64,000 nucleotides of DNA from a candidate division TA06 bacterium B3_TA06 (lineage in GTDB: Bacteria > Hydrothermota > Tepidihabitantia > B3-TA06). The stretch's first letter is position 1. Every line of letters starts with the position of its first letter. This document shows, piece after piece, positions 56,514-64,000 of this stretch. The notes beneath the pieces are model-generated. The model was not told where the DNA came from and searched no databases. It saw nothing but the letters and a program-made list of their open reading frames with translations. The DNA lies in NCBI GenBank assembly GCA_005223075.1, contig NJBO01000007.1:1-64000 (forward strand). Direction: 5' to 3'. The translations under genes and the position numbers were made by a program.

Positions 56514-57497
56514 ATGAGCGATAGTTTTCCCCGCTACCTTGGCCTGGTGCGCTCCGGCGAGCTGGACGAACGAATCAGACGAGCGTGGCAACTCGCGGAA
56601 AACTGTAACTTATGCCCACGCGCCTGCGGGATCAGGCGACTTGAGGGCGAGAAGGGGGTCTGCAAGGCTGGTGACGTGCTGCGGGTCTCCTCGTTCATCA
56701 GACACCTTGGCGAGGAGCCGGTGCTTTCCGGCTGGCGCGGATCCGGAACGGTCTTCTTCTCACACTGCTCGCTGCGCTGCCGATACTGCCAGAACTGGCA
56801 GCTGAGCCTGGAGGGTGAGGGCGTGAATATATCCATTGAGGACTTCGCAAAGGGGATGCTTAAGCTCCAGAAAGCCGGCGTTCACAACATCAACTGGGTC
56901 ACGCCATCACACTATCTACCCTGGCTTCTTGAGGGTCTTAAGATCGCTGCCGAGCAAGGCCTTCGCCTGCCCCTGGTTTACAACTGCGGGGGATACGAGT
57001 CGCTTGAGGCTTTAAGGCTTCTGGACGGGATCGTAGACATCTACCTCCCAGACGCAAAGTACGCTGATTCAGAGCTTGCAAAGAAGCTGTCAGGAGCGCA
57101 GGACTATCCCGAGGTAAACCGTGCCGCCCTTGCTGAGATGTGGCGGCAGGTGGGCGATCTTGAGACCGATGATGAGGGGGAGGAGGGCGTCGCGCGTAAG
57201 GGGTTGATCGTGCGACACTTGATGATTCCAGGCGAGACCGAGAACACGAGAGGTGTGTTACGGGTGTTAGCCGAAACCGCTGGAGTTCAGGTGGCTATCT
57301 CACTCATGGGTCAGTACTTCCCGACCTGGAGGATGAAGGGTACGCCTTACGATCGTACCATCACCCGTGCCGAGTATCAGGAAGCCGCCTCCTACATGTT
57401 CGATTTAGGCTTTTCCAACGGCTGGGTGCAGGAGAGGCTGGGGGTGGAGTTAAGACATCGTCCGGATTTCCGCCGGGATGAGAAGGAGATACGATAA
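56514..57497 (+). CDS. PflA-like radical SAM protein (COG1313 type)
   Basis: A 327-residue radical SAM protein. A Cys-rich N terminus (NCNLCPRACGIRRLEGEKGVC) is followed by the core FFSHCSLRCRYCQNWQLS with CxxxCxxC, WVTPSHYLPWLLEGLKIAAE, and RHLMIPGETENTRGVLRVLA. This is the uncharacterised pyruvate-formate-lyase-activase-like group. The usual substrate is unknown; a glycyl-radical enzyme partner is not in the window. It ends RHRPDFRRDEKEIR; a related tail is at 59351-59419. Confidence 0.83.
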   Translation: MSDSFPRYLGLVRSGELDERIRRAWQLAENCNLCPRACGIRRLEGEKGVCKAGDVLRVSSFIRHLGEEPVLSGWRGSGTVFFSHCSLRCRYCQNWQLSLEGEGVNISIEDFAKGMLKLQKAGVHNINWVTPSHYLPWLLEGLKIAAEQGLRLPLVYNCGGYESLEALRLLDGIVDIYLPDAKYADSELAKKLSGAQDYPEVNRAALAEMWRQVGDLETDDEGEEGVARKGLIVRHLMIPGETENTRGVLRVLAETAGVQVAISLMGQYFPTWRMKGTPYDRTITRAEYQEAASYMFDLGFSNGWVQERLGVELRHRPDFRRDEKEIR

Positions 57498-57507
57498 AGA
57501 GATTCCT

Positions 57508-57809
57508 TTACCTCAGCATCGCCAGCCTTACCGTTTCTTCGTATCCGTCCACTGTGAACCGCATGAAGTAGACGCCGCTGGATACGCTCTGTCCCTTATT
57601 GTCTCTGCCCTCCCAGGTTGCGGTGTGGGTACCTGCGGGCTGATAACCGTCAACGAGCCTGCGAACCTTCCGGCCAAGCGGGTCGTAAGGCACTATACTA
57701 ACGTCGCTTGCCATAGGGAGTTGTATTTGATGGAGGTTTTCTCTCCGAAGGGGTGAGGGGAGCTTTGGTAAAGGAGAAAGGAGTTGGAGGTAGCTGCAAA
57801 ATCGCCACT
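57508..57809 (-). pseudogene. sorting domain severed from the beta-helix gene
   Basis: On the minus strand, immediately after the beta-helix stop codon and in the same frame, come DFAATSNSFLLYQSSPHPF and EKTSIKYNSL (57810 down to about 57714). A frameshift then leads to PMASDVSIVPYDPLGRKVRR, VDGYQPAGTHTATWEGRDN and SGVYFMRFTVDGYEETVRL in the next frame. Together they form a normal FlgD/type-IX-like sorting domain. So a nonsense codon (TAA at 57810-57812) and a frameshift near 57715 separate it from the upstream gene. Confidence 0.8.
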
Positions 57810-59177
57810 TTAGCCGCCGTCTTTGCCTTTGTCGATAATCTCAACGGTGTCGCTCCCCGCAAAGAGTTTACCGTTTAGAAGTTTCCCGCCTACCGTGAGT
57901 TCCACCACGTCGCCGTCGCCATAGCCCATGGATTTAAGGATATCAATCAGCTTCTCGCGGTCGAACTTCACCATGAGATCGGCAATTCCATCCTCGTCAT
58001 AATCACCTATCTCGGTTGGGCCTTCTCGGTACAGCAGGGGATCGAGCTTCTCGCCGTCAATCCTGGTGATAGCCACGGTGCTTGTATTAATATCTTCAAC
58101 CGAGTAGTCTGGGGGAAGCTCGATGTAGCAGGTCACCCACTTCCCTTTGCTGGCAAAGTTGAGCTTGTCAGGATCAAAGTCTATTGTGGCTTCGATAACA
58201 GGCACCTGATACTCAAAGGCGCCCATGTCAACGACAGCAATAATTCTGGGATTGCCGTCGAAATCAACCCCCTGCAATCCATGGGCGTTGTTATCTCCCG
58301 TATCTATACAGGGTGAACCAGGCTGCAGGTGATAGTCTCCGGCTGTCGGGTCCACAAACAACGGGTCTGCGGAGATACATCCGGTTCCTGGGCCACAACG
58401 GTAATAGTTCTGAGGAGCGTTGCCCCATACGTCATTATAGGTAATGGTCGGAGAGGAGGTGTGGCAGTAGATCCCGCCGCCGTAGTAGCGAGCGCTATTC
58501 CCGGTTACGGTGTTGTTGGTGATGGTCGCATTGGAGCTATACCAGCAGCCGATCCCGCCGCCGTAGGTAGAGCTATTCCCGGTTACGGTGTTGTTGGTGA
58601 TGATCGGGGAGGAACCATATACGCAGCCGATCCCGCCGCCGAAGATGGCACTGTTCCCGGTTACGACGTTGTTGGTGATGATCTGAAAAGAGGAGTGGTC
58701 GCAGTCGATCCCGCCTCCGTCCCAGTAAGCGCTATTCCCGGTTACCACGTTGTTGGCGATGGTTAGAGCAGAGGAACCTGCGCAAACGATTCCGCCGCCG
58801 TTGCCGCGAATGTTTCCGTTGGTGATGGTGAACCCTTCTACTCTGGTGAAGGTATCGCTTATCCCGGAGCAGTATATTACCCTGTTCGTTCGCTCTGCAT
58901 CCAGGGTGCAGACAGCGGCTCCTGCGCCGATCAGCCGGACACCGTTCTTCATCCTTATGGGAAACGACTCACCGTTGGTTGAAGGTGCGTATCGACCTCC
59001 GGCCACCATAACGGTATCACCTGAGCTTGCCGCGTCTATCGCCTGTTGTACCTTGGGATAGTCTGCAGGGACCCGGATCACCGTTGCACCAGCGCTCCCT
59101 ACGGTAAGAACAAGAGCGGCAAACACAACGGTCATCACACTCAACCTGCTCCAAGGCAACATGACTTTTCTCTCCAT
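57810..59177 (-). CDS. exported right-handed beta-helix protein
   Basis: A 455-residue protein with a signal peptide (about 1-31) and a parallel beta-helix with repeats of about 25 residues around ITNNTVTGNSA and YGGGIGC (about residues 130-260). Such NosD/pectate-lyase-like folds bind carbohydrate or act as surface adhesins. Its start resembles the DUF1565 and choice-of-anchor class, IRVPADYPKVQQAIDAASSG. The C terminus (about 340-455) is a small beta domain that ends where a sorting domain would begin; that domain lies downstream behind a stop codon. The leader of about 115 nt includes a hairpin. Confidence 0.8.
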   Translation of the reverse strand: MERKVMLPWSRLSVMTVVFAALVLTVGSAGATVIRVPADYPKVQQAIDAASSGDTVMVAGGRYAPSTNGESFPIRMKNGVRLIGAGAAVCTLDAERTNRVIYCSGISDTFTRVEGFTITNGNIRGNGGGIVCAGSSALTIANNVVTGNSAYWDGGGIDCDHSSFQIITNNVVTGNSAIFGGGIGCVYGSSPIITNNTVTGNSSTYGGGIGCWYSSNATITNNTVTGNSARYYGGGIYCHTSSPTITYNDVWGNAPQNYYRCGPGTGCISADPLFVDPTAGDYHLQPGSPCIDTGDNNAHGLQGVDFDGNPRIIAVVDMGAFEYQVPVIEATIDFDPDKLNFASKGKWVTCYIELPPDYSVEDINTSTVAITRIDGEKLDPLLYREGPTEIGDYDEDGIADLMVKFDREKLIDILKSMGYGDGDVVELTVGGKLLNGKLFAGSDTVEIIDKGKDGG

Positions 59178-59299
59178 CTTTGCCTCCTATGGTTTTAGGT
59201 TTTGTAAGGACACTAGGACACCCTTAAGCGTCACCAGACTTAGATCAAAAAGAGGGAAGTGTATGCGCTTGAAGCGCCCTTCTGCCCAAACATAGTTTA

Positions 59300-59327
59300 T
59301 TTATACTCAAAATTTCACATTTGTCAA
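59300..59327 (-). promoter_or_regulatory. promoter of the beta-helix gene
   Basis: On the minus strand TTGACA (59322-59327), 16 nt, TATAAA (59300-59305). The leader to the ATG at 59177 is about 115 nt. Confidence 0.65.
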
Positions 59328-59350
59328 GAGGGTTCACTTAAATGCATTCA

Positions 59351-59419
59351 ATGGAATTGAGGGAGGTTTACACGCTGCGCCACCGCCCGGACTTCCCGCG
59401 TGAGAATAAAACGAGATAA
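59351..59419 (+). pseudogene. orphan 3' tail of a PflA-like radical SAM gene
   Basis: The plus strand reads MELREVYTLRHRPDF then PRENKTR and a stop at 59417-59419. The intact gene ends VELRHRPDFRRDEKEIR. The tail therefore comes from a related gene of which nothing else remains. It lies after the beta-helix gene, 1.9 kb from the intact gene's end. Confidence 0.65.
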
Positions 59420-59428
59420 AAGAAGGGG

Positions 59429-59456
59429 CTTATACGTAAAATTCTAAGTTTGTCAA
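59429..59456 (-). promoter_or_regulatory. second promoter facing the beta-helix gene
   Basis: On the minus strand TTGACA (59451-59456), 16 nt, TATAAG (59429-59434). It reads through the radical SAM tail remnant toward the beta-helix gene. Confidence 0.5.
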
Positions 59457-59516
59457 GTGGGGCTAGTAATAAAAGAGGGTCGGCATCGCCGCCCCTGGAT
59501 TGTTTAGATTCCGGGT

Positions 59517-62500
59517 TTATCGAAGCAAGAGCATCTTCTTCGTCTGTTTTTGGTCGCCTGTCTTAAGCATGTAGAAGTAGACACCGCTTGCTACGCTCTG
59601 GCCTTGTTCGTCCCTGCCGTCCCAGAACACCGAATGAGCGCCTGCATCCTGAGGGCCACTAGCAAGGGTCTTTACAAGCTTGCCCGAGACGTCGTATACT
59701 TTAAGCGTGGCAGAACTGACTCCCTTGGGCAGGAAGTAGCATATCTCGGTGGCATCCGCCCATGGGTTCGGCCAGTTCTGCTCTAGCACCAAGCTACCTA
59801 TCTCTTCGGAAGAGGTAAGCGAGAGCGGCCCAAGAAGAACCTCAGATTCATCTGCCATGGCTAAGCCGAGCTTATACTGGTAGTCTGCTCCCGCCGCAAC
59901 ATCGTAGTCCGTATACTCGGTGAAGTTCATGAGGTCGGCGTTGAGCTTGGTGAACTCCTCGGATTCCGCGCGATAGAGGTTGAAGCCCTGTTCGCCGAAC
60001 CCGAAGTTGGGCCAGTACAGACGATTGCCGGAGGCCAGAGGCTCACCGCCGAAGCTGGAAGGCTTACCGCCGCCCTTGGGAGGAACAACGTTTACCTTAA
60101 GGGTGAACTCGTCAGCGTCCGTAGAGCCGTCCTCAGCTGCTCCGATAGCGGTAACCTTGCCCACGTGGGTCTCAAAATGGGCGTTATTCGGGATATAGGC
60201 CTGCACGATGTTCTGAGCGCCAGCGCCCAGACCAAGCCAGTTTACTCCAGCAAGGTCAGGATTGATGTTTGCCGCAGGAATCATCCATGCGCCGCCGTAG
60301 GTGGAAAGGTCTGTGCATGAGTAGGAAAGATCAAGGTCGACGTTGCCCGGGCCGTCGTAAACGTCAAAGTTAATCTCACGTTCGTCGGGATTCACCATCA
60401 CGTAGGAGCCGACCACGATGGAGTTGGCAACACCGGTAAGCTCCATGGTGTTGGCGGAGAGGTTGCCCACGTAGTCCTGGATGTCCAGATCAGGCACCGC
60501 CTTGCGTGCAGCTACAATCTTGGAGATAGTGTCGTTTTCAGGTGTGAGGTCCTTGGGATGCAGGGTGGTGACGGTCATGAGGTAGTCGAACTCGTCCACT
60601 GCCCCGGCTGACCAGTTGGCAAAGCTTACCAAGACTGTGTCACCACCACCAAGATCGGTTACAGTGACTACGTCGGAGTAGATGATGGTACCTGCCGAGT
60701 CGAATTCACAGCGTGCATCGAAGGTTTCGGGGTCTTCCCAAAGGTTAGCTACTATTGCTCGTGGGATATGTGGGCATCTGGCCCACACGAAATCAGGCGG
60801 AGTTATTATTGCAACTGGTGCAACGTCGCGGGGCGGCCAGACAGCGGTCACCGTCTTTGAGATCGCATCGTTATCCGGCTCGCCGTCATCCTCGGCTGCG
60901 GCAAAAACAGTCATGGTGTAGGTGATGCCGTCAGCGTAGCCTGATGTCCAGTCAGTGAACGAAACCTGGGTTGTATCCCCGCCACCCAGACCAACAACCT
61001 CAACCGTATCGCAGTAAACCAGAACTCCTGAAGAGTCGAACTCGCAGATCACCGGGAAATCAACCGGGTCTCCTTCATGGTTGGTGACTGTGGCCTGGGG
61101 GGTGTAGGTGCGAGCGGACAAAACGGTATCTGCAGGCGAGTCGATGGAAACGATATCAATGTCGGTGAGAATCTGGCTGTACCTGATTGTAACGAAATCG
61201 TAACTACTGTAATCATTCCCAGAAGCTGTGCTGTTGCCGGTGATAAAAACATTTTTTCTTTTGTCTACGGCAAGTGCGTAAGCATGATCCTGGCAATTCG
61301 TAGGCCTGTCATGTGCCATTTGCCATTGTTCAGTTCCTTCCGAGTCGTACTTGATAGTCATACAGTCATACTGGTCGGAGGATGAGTATATACTGTGACC
61401 AGTTACGTAAACATCATCATCCTTATCCAAGGCTATGTCGTAGGCAGCATCATGGCTGTTCTGTGGACCATTGTAGCGATTGACCCACAACTCCGTACCG
61501 CTTAAGTCATATTTGATGGTTATCATGTCCCAAGAACTTTGTGTGCCTTTCCCGTATCCTGTCACGTAAACGTTTCCGGCCTTGTCAACTGCTAACCCGC
61601 TGGCATAGTCGTAGTCGTTTGCAGGGCCATTATAGCGCTCTATCCATTTTTGATTGCCCAAAGAATCGTACTTTACGGTCGCAAAGTCATAACCACTAGA
61701 CGGCCCTCTACTGCATCCGGTAACATAAACGTTACCAGAAGTATCGACCTTCAGGTCATAAGGCTCATCGCGTTCGTAATAATCATAATTTTTGGCCCAT
61801 TGCAGTTCTCCGTTTGAATTGTACTTGAGGGTTACGTAATCAATATCGGGGAAGTAGGAAGAGTACTCACTACGACCGGTTACGTAAACATTTCCCATTT
61901 CGTCAACTTCTACTAGTTTACCCACATCATCCTCGTGTAGGGGACCGTCGTAGCGGGCTACCCATTGCTCAACACCGTTCGAATCGTACTTTATAGTTGC
62001 ATAGTCATATCCGGTGCTCCGACCATTCGAGCTTTGACCGGTAACGTATAAGTTGCCTTGGTCATCAAGGACTATGTCATTACTGAAGTCAACGTTGTAA
62101 GGACCATCGTATGTAGCAACCCACTGCTGGACACCGTCGGTGTTGTATTTGATGGTTACGTAATTCCAGTCATATTCGCTCTGACCGCTATGACTTCTGC
62201 CTGTAACGTAAACATTGCCAGTCGCATCCACAGCCAAAGCAGAGGCGCGATCACCCAGATTTGCCGGACCGTCATAGGTAGCTGTCCACAATCTGACTCC
62301 GTTGCGATTGTACTTGATGGTTACGATATCCTCATTTTGGTAGCCAGAAGAACTTGATGTTTTGCTGTACCCAGTTACATAGATATTCCCATTGGTGTCC
62401 ACTGCTACGTCTATACCATAATCGGCGTATCCGTAAGCATCGTAGTAAGATGCCCACTCTTCGGCGACCTGGGCAGTTGCGCCCGCTGCCGCAACGAGCA

Positions 62501-62537
62501 GCAGCACCATCGCTAAAAGCGACGTTAAGCGTTTCAT
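59517..62537 (-). CDS. large secreted beta-propeller-repeat (SBBP) protein with sorting domain
   Basis: A protein of 1006 residues. After a signal peptide (1 to about 24) come eight or nine SBBP repeats, each with GNVYVTGRS-type turns and VTIKYNxxGVxxWVATYDGP-like strands. These form a beta-propeller. Then there are CARDB-like modules (DRDVAPVAIITPPDFV type) and a 100-residue unit ending in the sorting domain, with LEQNWPNPWADATEICYFLP, KVYDVSGKLVKTLASGPQDA and ASGVYFYMLKTGDQKQTK. Probably surface exposed. The ATG at 62537 has AGGAGG 5 nt upstream. Confidence 0.85.
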   Translation of the reverse strand: MKRLTSLLAMVLLLVAAAGATAQVAEEWASYYDAYGYADYGIDVAVDTNGNIYVTGYSKTSSSSGYQNEDIVTIKYNRNGVRLWTATYDGPANLGDRASALAVDATGNVYVTGRSHSGQSEYDWNYVTIKYNTDGVQQWVATYDGPYNVDFSNDIVLDDQGNLYVTGQSSNGRSTGYDYATIKYDSNGVEQWVARYDGPLHEDDVGKLVEVDEMGNVYVTGRSEYSSYFPDIDYVTLKYNSNGELQWAKNYDYYERDEPYDLKVDTSGNVYVTGCSRGPSSGYDFATVKYDSLGNQKWIERYNGPANDYDYASGLAVDKAGNVYVTGYGKGTQSSWDMITIKYDLSGTELWVNRYNGPQNSHDAAYDIALDKDDDVYVTGHSIYSSSDQYDCMTIKYDSEGTEQWQMAHDRPTNCQDHAYALAVDKRKNVFITGNSTASGNDYSSYDFVTIRYSQILTDIDIVSIDSPADTVLSARTYTPQATVTNHEGDPVDFPVICEFDSSGVLVYCDTVEVVGLGGGDTTQVSFTDWTSGYADGITYTMTVFAAAEDDGEPDNDAISKTVTAVWPPRDVAPVAIITPPDFVWARCPHIPRAIVANLWEDPETFDARCEFDSAGTIIYSDVVTVTDLGGGDTVLVSFANWSAGAVDEFDYLMTVTTLHPKDLTPENDTISKIVAARKAVPDLDIQDYVGNLSANTMELTGVANSIVVGSYVMVNPDEREINFDVYDGPGNVDLDLSYSCTDLSTYGGAWMIPAANINPDLAGVNWLGLGAGAQNIVQAYIPNNAHFETHVGKVTAIGAAEDGSTDADEFTLKVNVVPPKGGGKPSSFGGEPLASGNRLYWPNFGFGEQGFNLYRAESEEFTKLNADLMNFTEYTDYDVAAGADYQYKLGLAMADESEVLLGPLSLTSSEEIGSLVLEQNWPNPWADATEICYFLPKGVSSATLKVYDVSGKLVKTLASGPQDAGAHSVFWDGRDEQGQSVASGVYFYMLKTGDQKQTKKMLLLR

Positions 62538-62564
62538 TGAAACCTCCTTTGCTTGTTTACTTCT

Positions 62565-62593
62565 CCAGAGGGGCAGCAAACCCGCCCCTCTGG
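62565..62593 (+). terminator. hairpin between the two giant genes
   Basis: CCAGAGGGGC pairs perfectly with GCCCCTCTGG around a 9-nt loop. No T tract. Confidence 0.55.
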
Positions 62594-62608
62594 TCAAAAG
62601 GTTATCTG

Positions 62609-64000
62609 CTATCTCAAGAGAACCATCTTTCCGGTCTTGGTCTGGTCGTCTGCACTCAACCGGTAGAAGTAGACCCCGCTGGATACACTGAGACCTTTAG
62701 CATCGGTGCCGTCCCAGATTGCAGTGTGTGAACCGGCCTCGTGCCGACCCTGGGCAAGGGTTCTTACCAACTTCCCGGAGATATCATAGACCTTAAGTGA
62801 AGCCTGATCCGCTCCCTTGGGCAGGAAGTAGCATATCTCGGTAGCATCAGTCCATGGATTCGGCCAGTTCTGTTCAAGAACAATGCTTCCTATCTCTTCG
62901 GATGAGGTCAGCGTAAGAGGACCGATTAGAACTTCGCTGCCGTCGCCCATGTCAAGGCCGAGTTTGTAAAGGTAGTCTGCTTCGGCTTCAACGTCGTAGT
63001 CGGTATACTCGGTGAAGTCCATGAGCTCCTCGTTGAGCCTGCCAAACTCCTTGGATTCAGGTTCAGACCGGTAGAGGTTGAAGCCCTGTTCACCGAAGCC
63101 GAAGTTGGTCCAGTAGAGATGGTTGCCCTGTGCCAGCGGCTCACCGCCGAAGCTTGTAGGTTTGCCGCCGCCCTTATCGGCAACAACGTTTACCTTCAGG
63201 GTGAACTCGTCTGCGTCCGTGGAACCGTCTTCGGCTGTTCCCACAGCGACAACCTTGCCCACGTGGGTCTCAAAATGAGCCTTGCTGGGGATATAAACCT
63301 GCACGATGTTCTGTTCAGCTTTGCCCAGACCAAGCGAGCTCACCTCGTTAAGGTCAGGATCGATGTTGGCCGCAGGAATCATCCATCCGCCGCCGTAGGT
63401 GGAAAGGTCGGTGCATGAGTAGGCAAGATCAAGATCGATGTTTGCAGGGCCGTCGAAAAGGTCTACGTTCTTCTCCCAGTTGTCCGGGTTCGACATCACG
63501 TAGGCGCCCACCACGATGGAGTTGGCAACGCCGGTAAGCTCCATGGTGTTTGCAGAAAGGTTACCTGCATAATCCTGGATATCCAGATCAGGCACAGCCC
63601 TGAGCGCGGCTACTTGCTTGGAGATGGTATCGTTTTCAGGGGTGAGGTCCTTGGCAAGCAGGGTGGTAACGGTCATGGTGTAGGTGAACTCATCAACTGC
63701 TCCGGCTGACCAGGATGGGAACTCGACCAGAACCGAGTCGCCGCCTGCAAGATCACTTACCGTCGCCGTCTCAGAGTAGATAGTGGTGCCGGCAGAGTCG
63801 AACTCGCATAGAACGTCGAAGCTTTCGGTTGATTCCCAGAAGTTGGCAACTATGGCTCTTGGGGTATGCAGACATCCTGCCCAGACCCGATCGGGCGGGG
63901 TGAGGATCGCAACCGGAGCAACGTCGCGCGGAGGCCAGATAGCGGTAACCGTCTTCGAGAGCATATCGTTACCAGGCCTGGTGTCTTCTTCAAGCAAGGT
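62609..64000 (-). CDS. secreted sorting-domain protein, partial (5' end outside the window)
   Basis: The visible 462 residues repeat the C-terminal architecture of the 59517-62537 protein: CARDB-like units (WPPRDVAPVAILTPPDRVWA), a module with ATEICYFLPKGADQASLKVY, and the sorting domain, at about 75 percent identity. Differences are scattered, so the pair is an old tandem duplication. The reading frame continues to the right edge of the window. It lies 71 nt upstream of its paralogue and is probably co-transcribed. Confidence 0.88.
   Translation of the reverse strand, partial: TLLEEDTRPGNDMLSKTVTAIWPPRDVAPVAILTPPDRVWAGCLHTPRAIVANFWESTESFDVLCEFDSAGTTIYSETATVSDLAGGDSVLVEFPSWSAGAVDEFTYTMTVTTLLAKDLTPENDTISKQVAALRAVPDLDIQDYAGNLSANTMELTGVANSIVVGAYVMSNPDNWEKNVDLFDGPANIDLDLAYSCTDLSTYGGGWMIPAANIDPDLNEVSSLGLGKAEQNIVQVYIPSKAHFETHVGKVVAVGTAEDGSTDADEFTLKVNVVADKGGGKPTSFGGEPLAQGNHLYWTNFGFGEQGFNLYRSEPESKEFGRLNEELMDFTEYTDYDVEAEADYLYKLGLDMGDGSEVLIGPLTLTSSEEIGSIVLEQNWPNPWTDATEICYFLPKGADQASLKVYDISGKLVRTLAQGRHEAGSHTAIWDGTDAKGLSVSSGVYFYRLSADDQTKTGKMVLLR

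Noticed and set aside
59178-59292. Riboswitch in the beta-helix leader
   Set aside because: Only a small stem is visible; no known aptamer core recognised.
1-64000. tRNA or rRNA genes
   Set aside because: I looked for T-loop and anticodon-stem patterns and rRNA landmarks while reading and saw none; a covariance search could still find one.

Overview
The window is about 64 kb of a Gram-negative-type genome of middling GC content, dense with genes. No rRNA, tRNA or CRISPR array was recognised. Several traits suggest an uncultured bacterium related to the FCB group or candidate phyla of the WOR-3/TA06 kind: many signal peptides and lipoboxes, TonB-C and beta-barrel-like proteins, large secreted proteins ending in a FlgD/type-IX-like sorting domain, a ferredoxin-dependent 2-oxoacid oxidoreductase beside succinyl-CoA ligase, and HPr kinase without a PTS transporter. 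The taxon is inference; no marker gene is present.

Layout. 1-9.4 kb: IS1595-type transposase end, FmdE-domain protein, DUF3795 protein, two SIMPL proteins and a 5'-nucleotidase. Then comes a rearranged patch with 11-bp tandem repeats, a zinc-ribbon plus PD-(D/E)XK-like operon and two orphan gene tails joined head on, then a TonB-C lipoprotein and a membrane-anchored methyltransferase. 9.4-16.9 kb: a second methyltransferase, repeat-rich spacer, a 27-residue gene followed by three strong hairpins, an ABC-2 exporter and an ABC-F ATPase. 16.9-24 kb: purD-purE-CDF transporter-YrdC/phosphatase fusion, then HU, mtnA, an outer-membrane protein and an RluB-type pseudouridine synthase. 24-29.8 kb (minus strand): raiA-hprK-EIIA(Man)-acyl-CoA synthetase-TPR protein. 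30-37 kb: a cluster of exported thioredoxin-fold (Omp28-like and TlpA-like) proteins and a barrel-like partner. 37-44 kb: nucleotidyl cyclase domain, an internally deleted IS, and a tightly overlapping operon sucC-membrane protein-sucD-korDABC-ndk. 44-50 kb: two glycosyltransferases, small membrane and sensor-like proteins, a B12-type radical SAM protein and a second DUF3795 protein. 50-57.5 kb: a truncated HEPN gene, an IS end, two Lpp-like lipoproteins, two paralogous surface proteins around a SPASM radical SAM protein, a KAP NTPase and a PflA-like radical SAM protein. 57.5-64 kb: a beta-helix protein cut off from its sorting domain and two giant sorting-domain paralogues, the second running off the window.

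Regulation is unusually legible. About 25 promoters fit TTGACA-N16-TATAAT. In eight of them the start codon lies 5-6 nt after the -10 box, at the expected transcription start, which implies leaderless mRNAs. A family of hairpins with fixed outer bases (TGCTCC...GATCGCA) and changing stems sits at gene ends in a constant orientation.

Most worth pursuing are the leaderless promoters, the hairpin family, orphan 3' tails of genes separated from intact relatives by inserted cargo, the 27-residue gene, the zinc-ribbon/nuclease-like pair and the exported thioredoxin-fold cluster.
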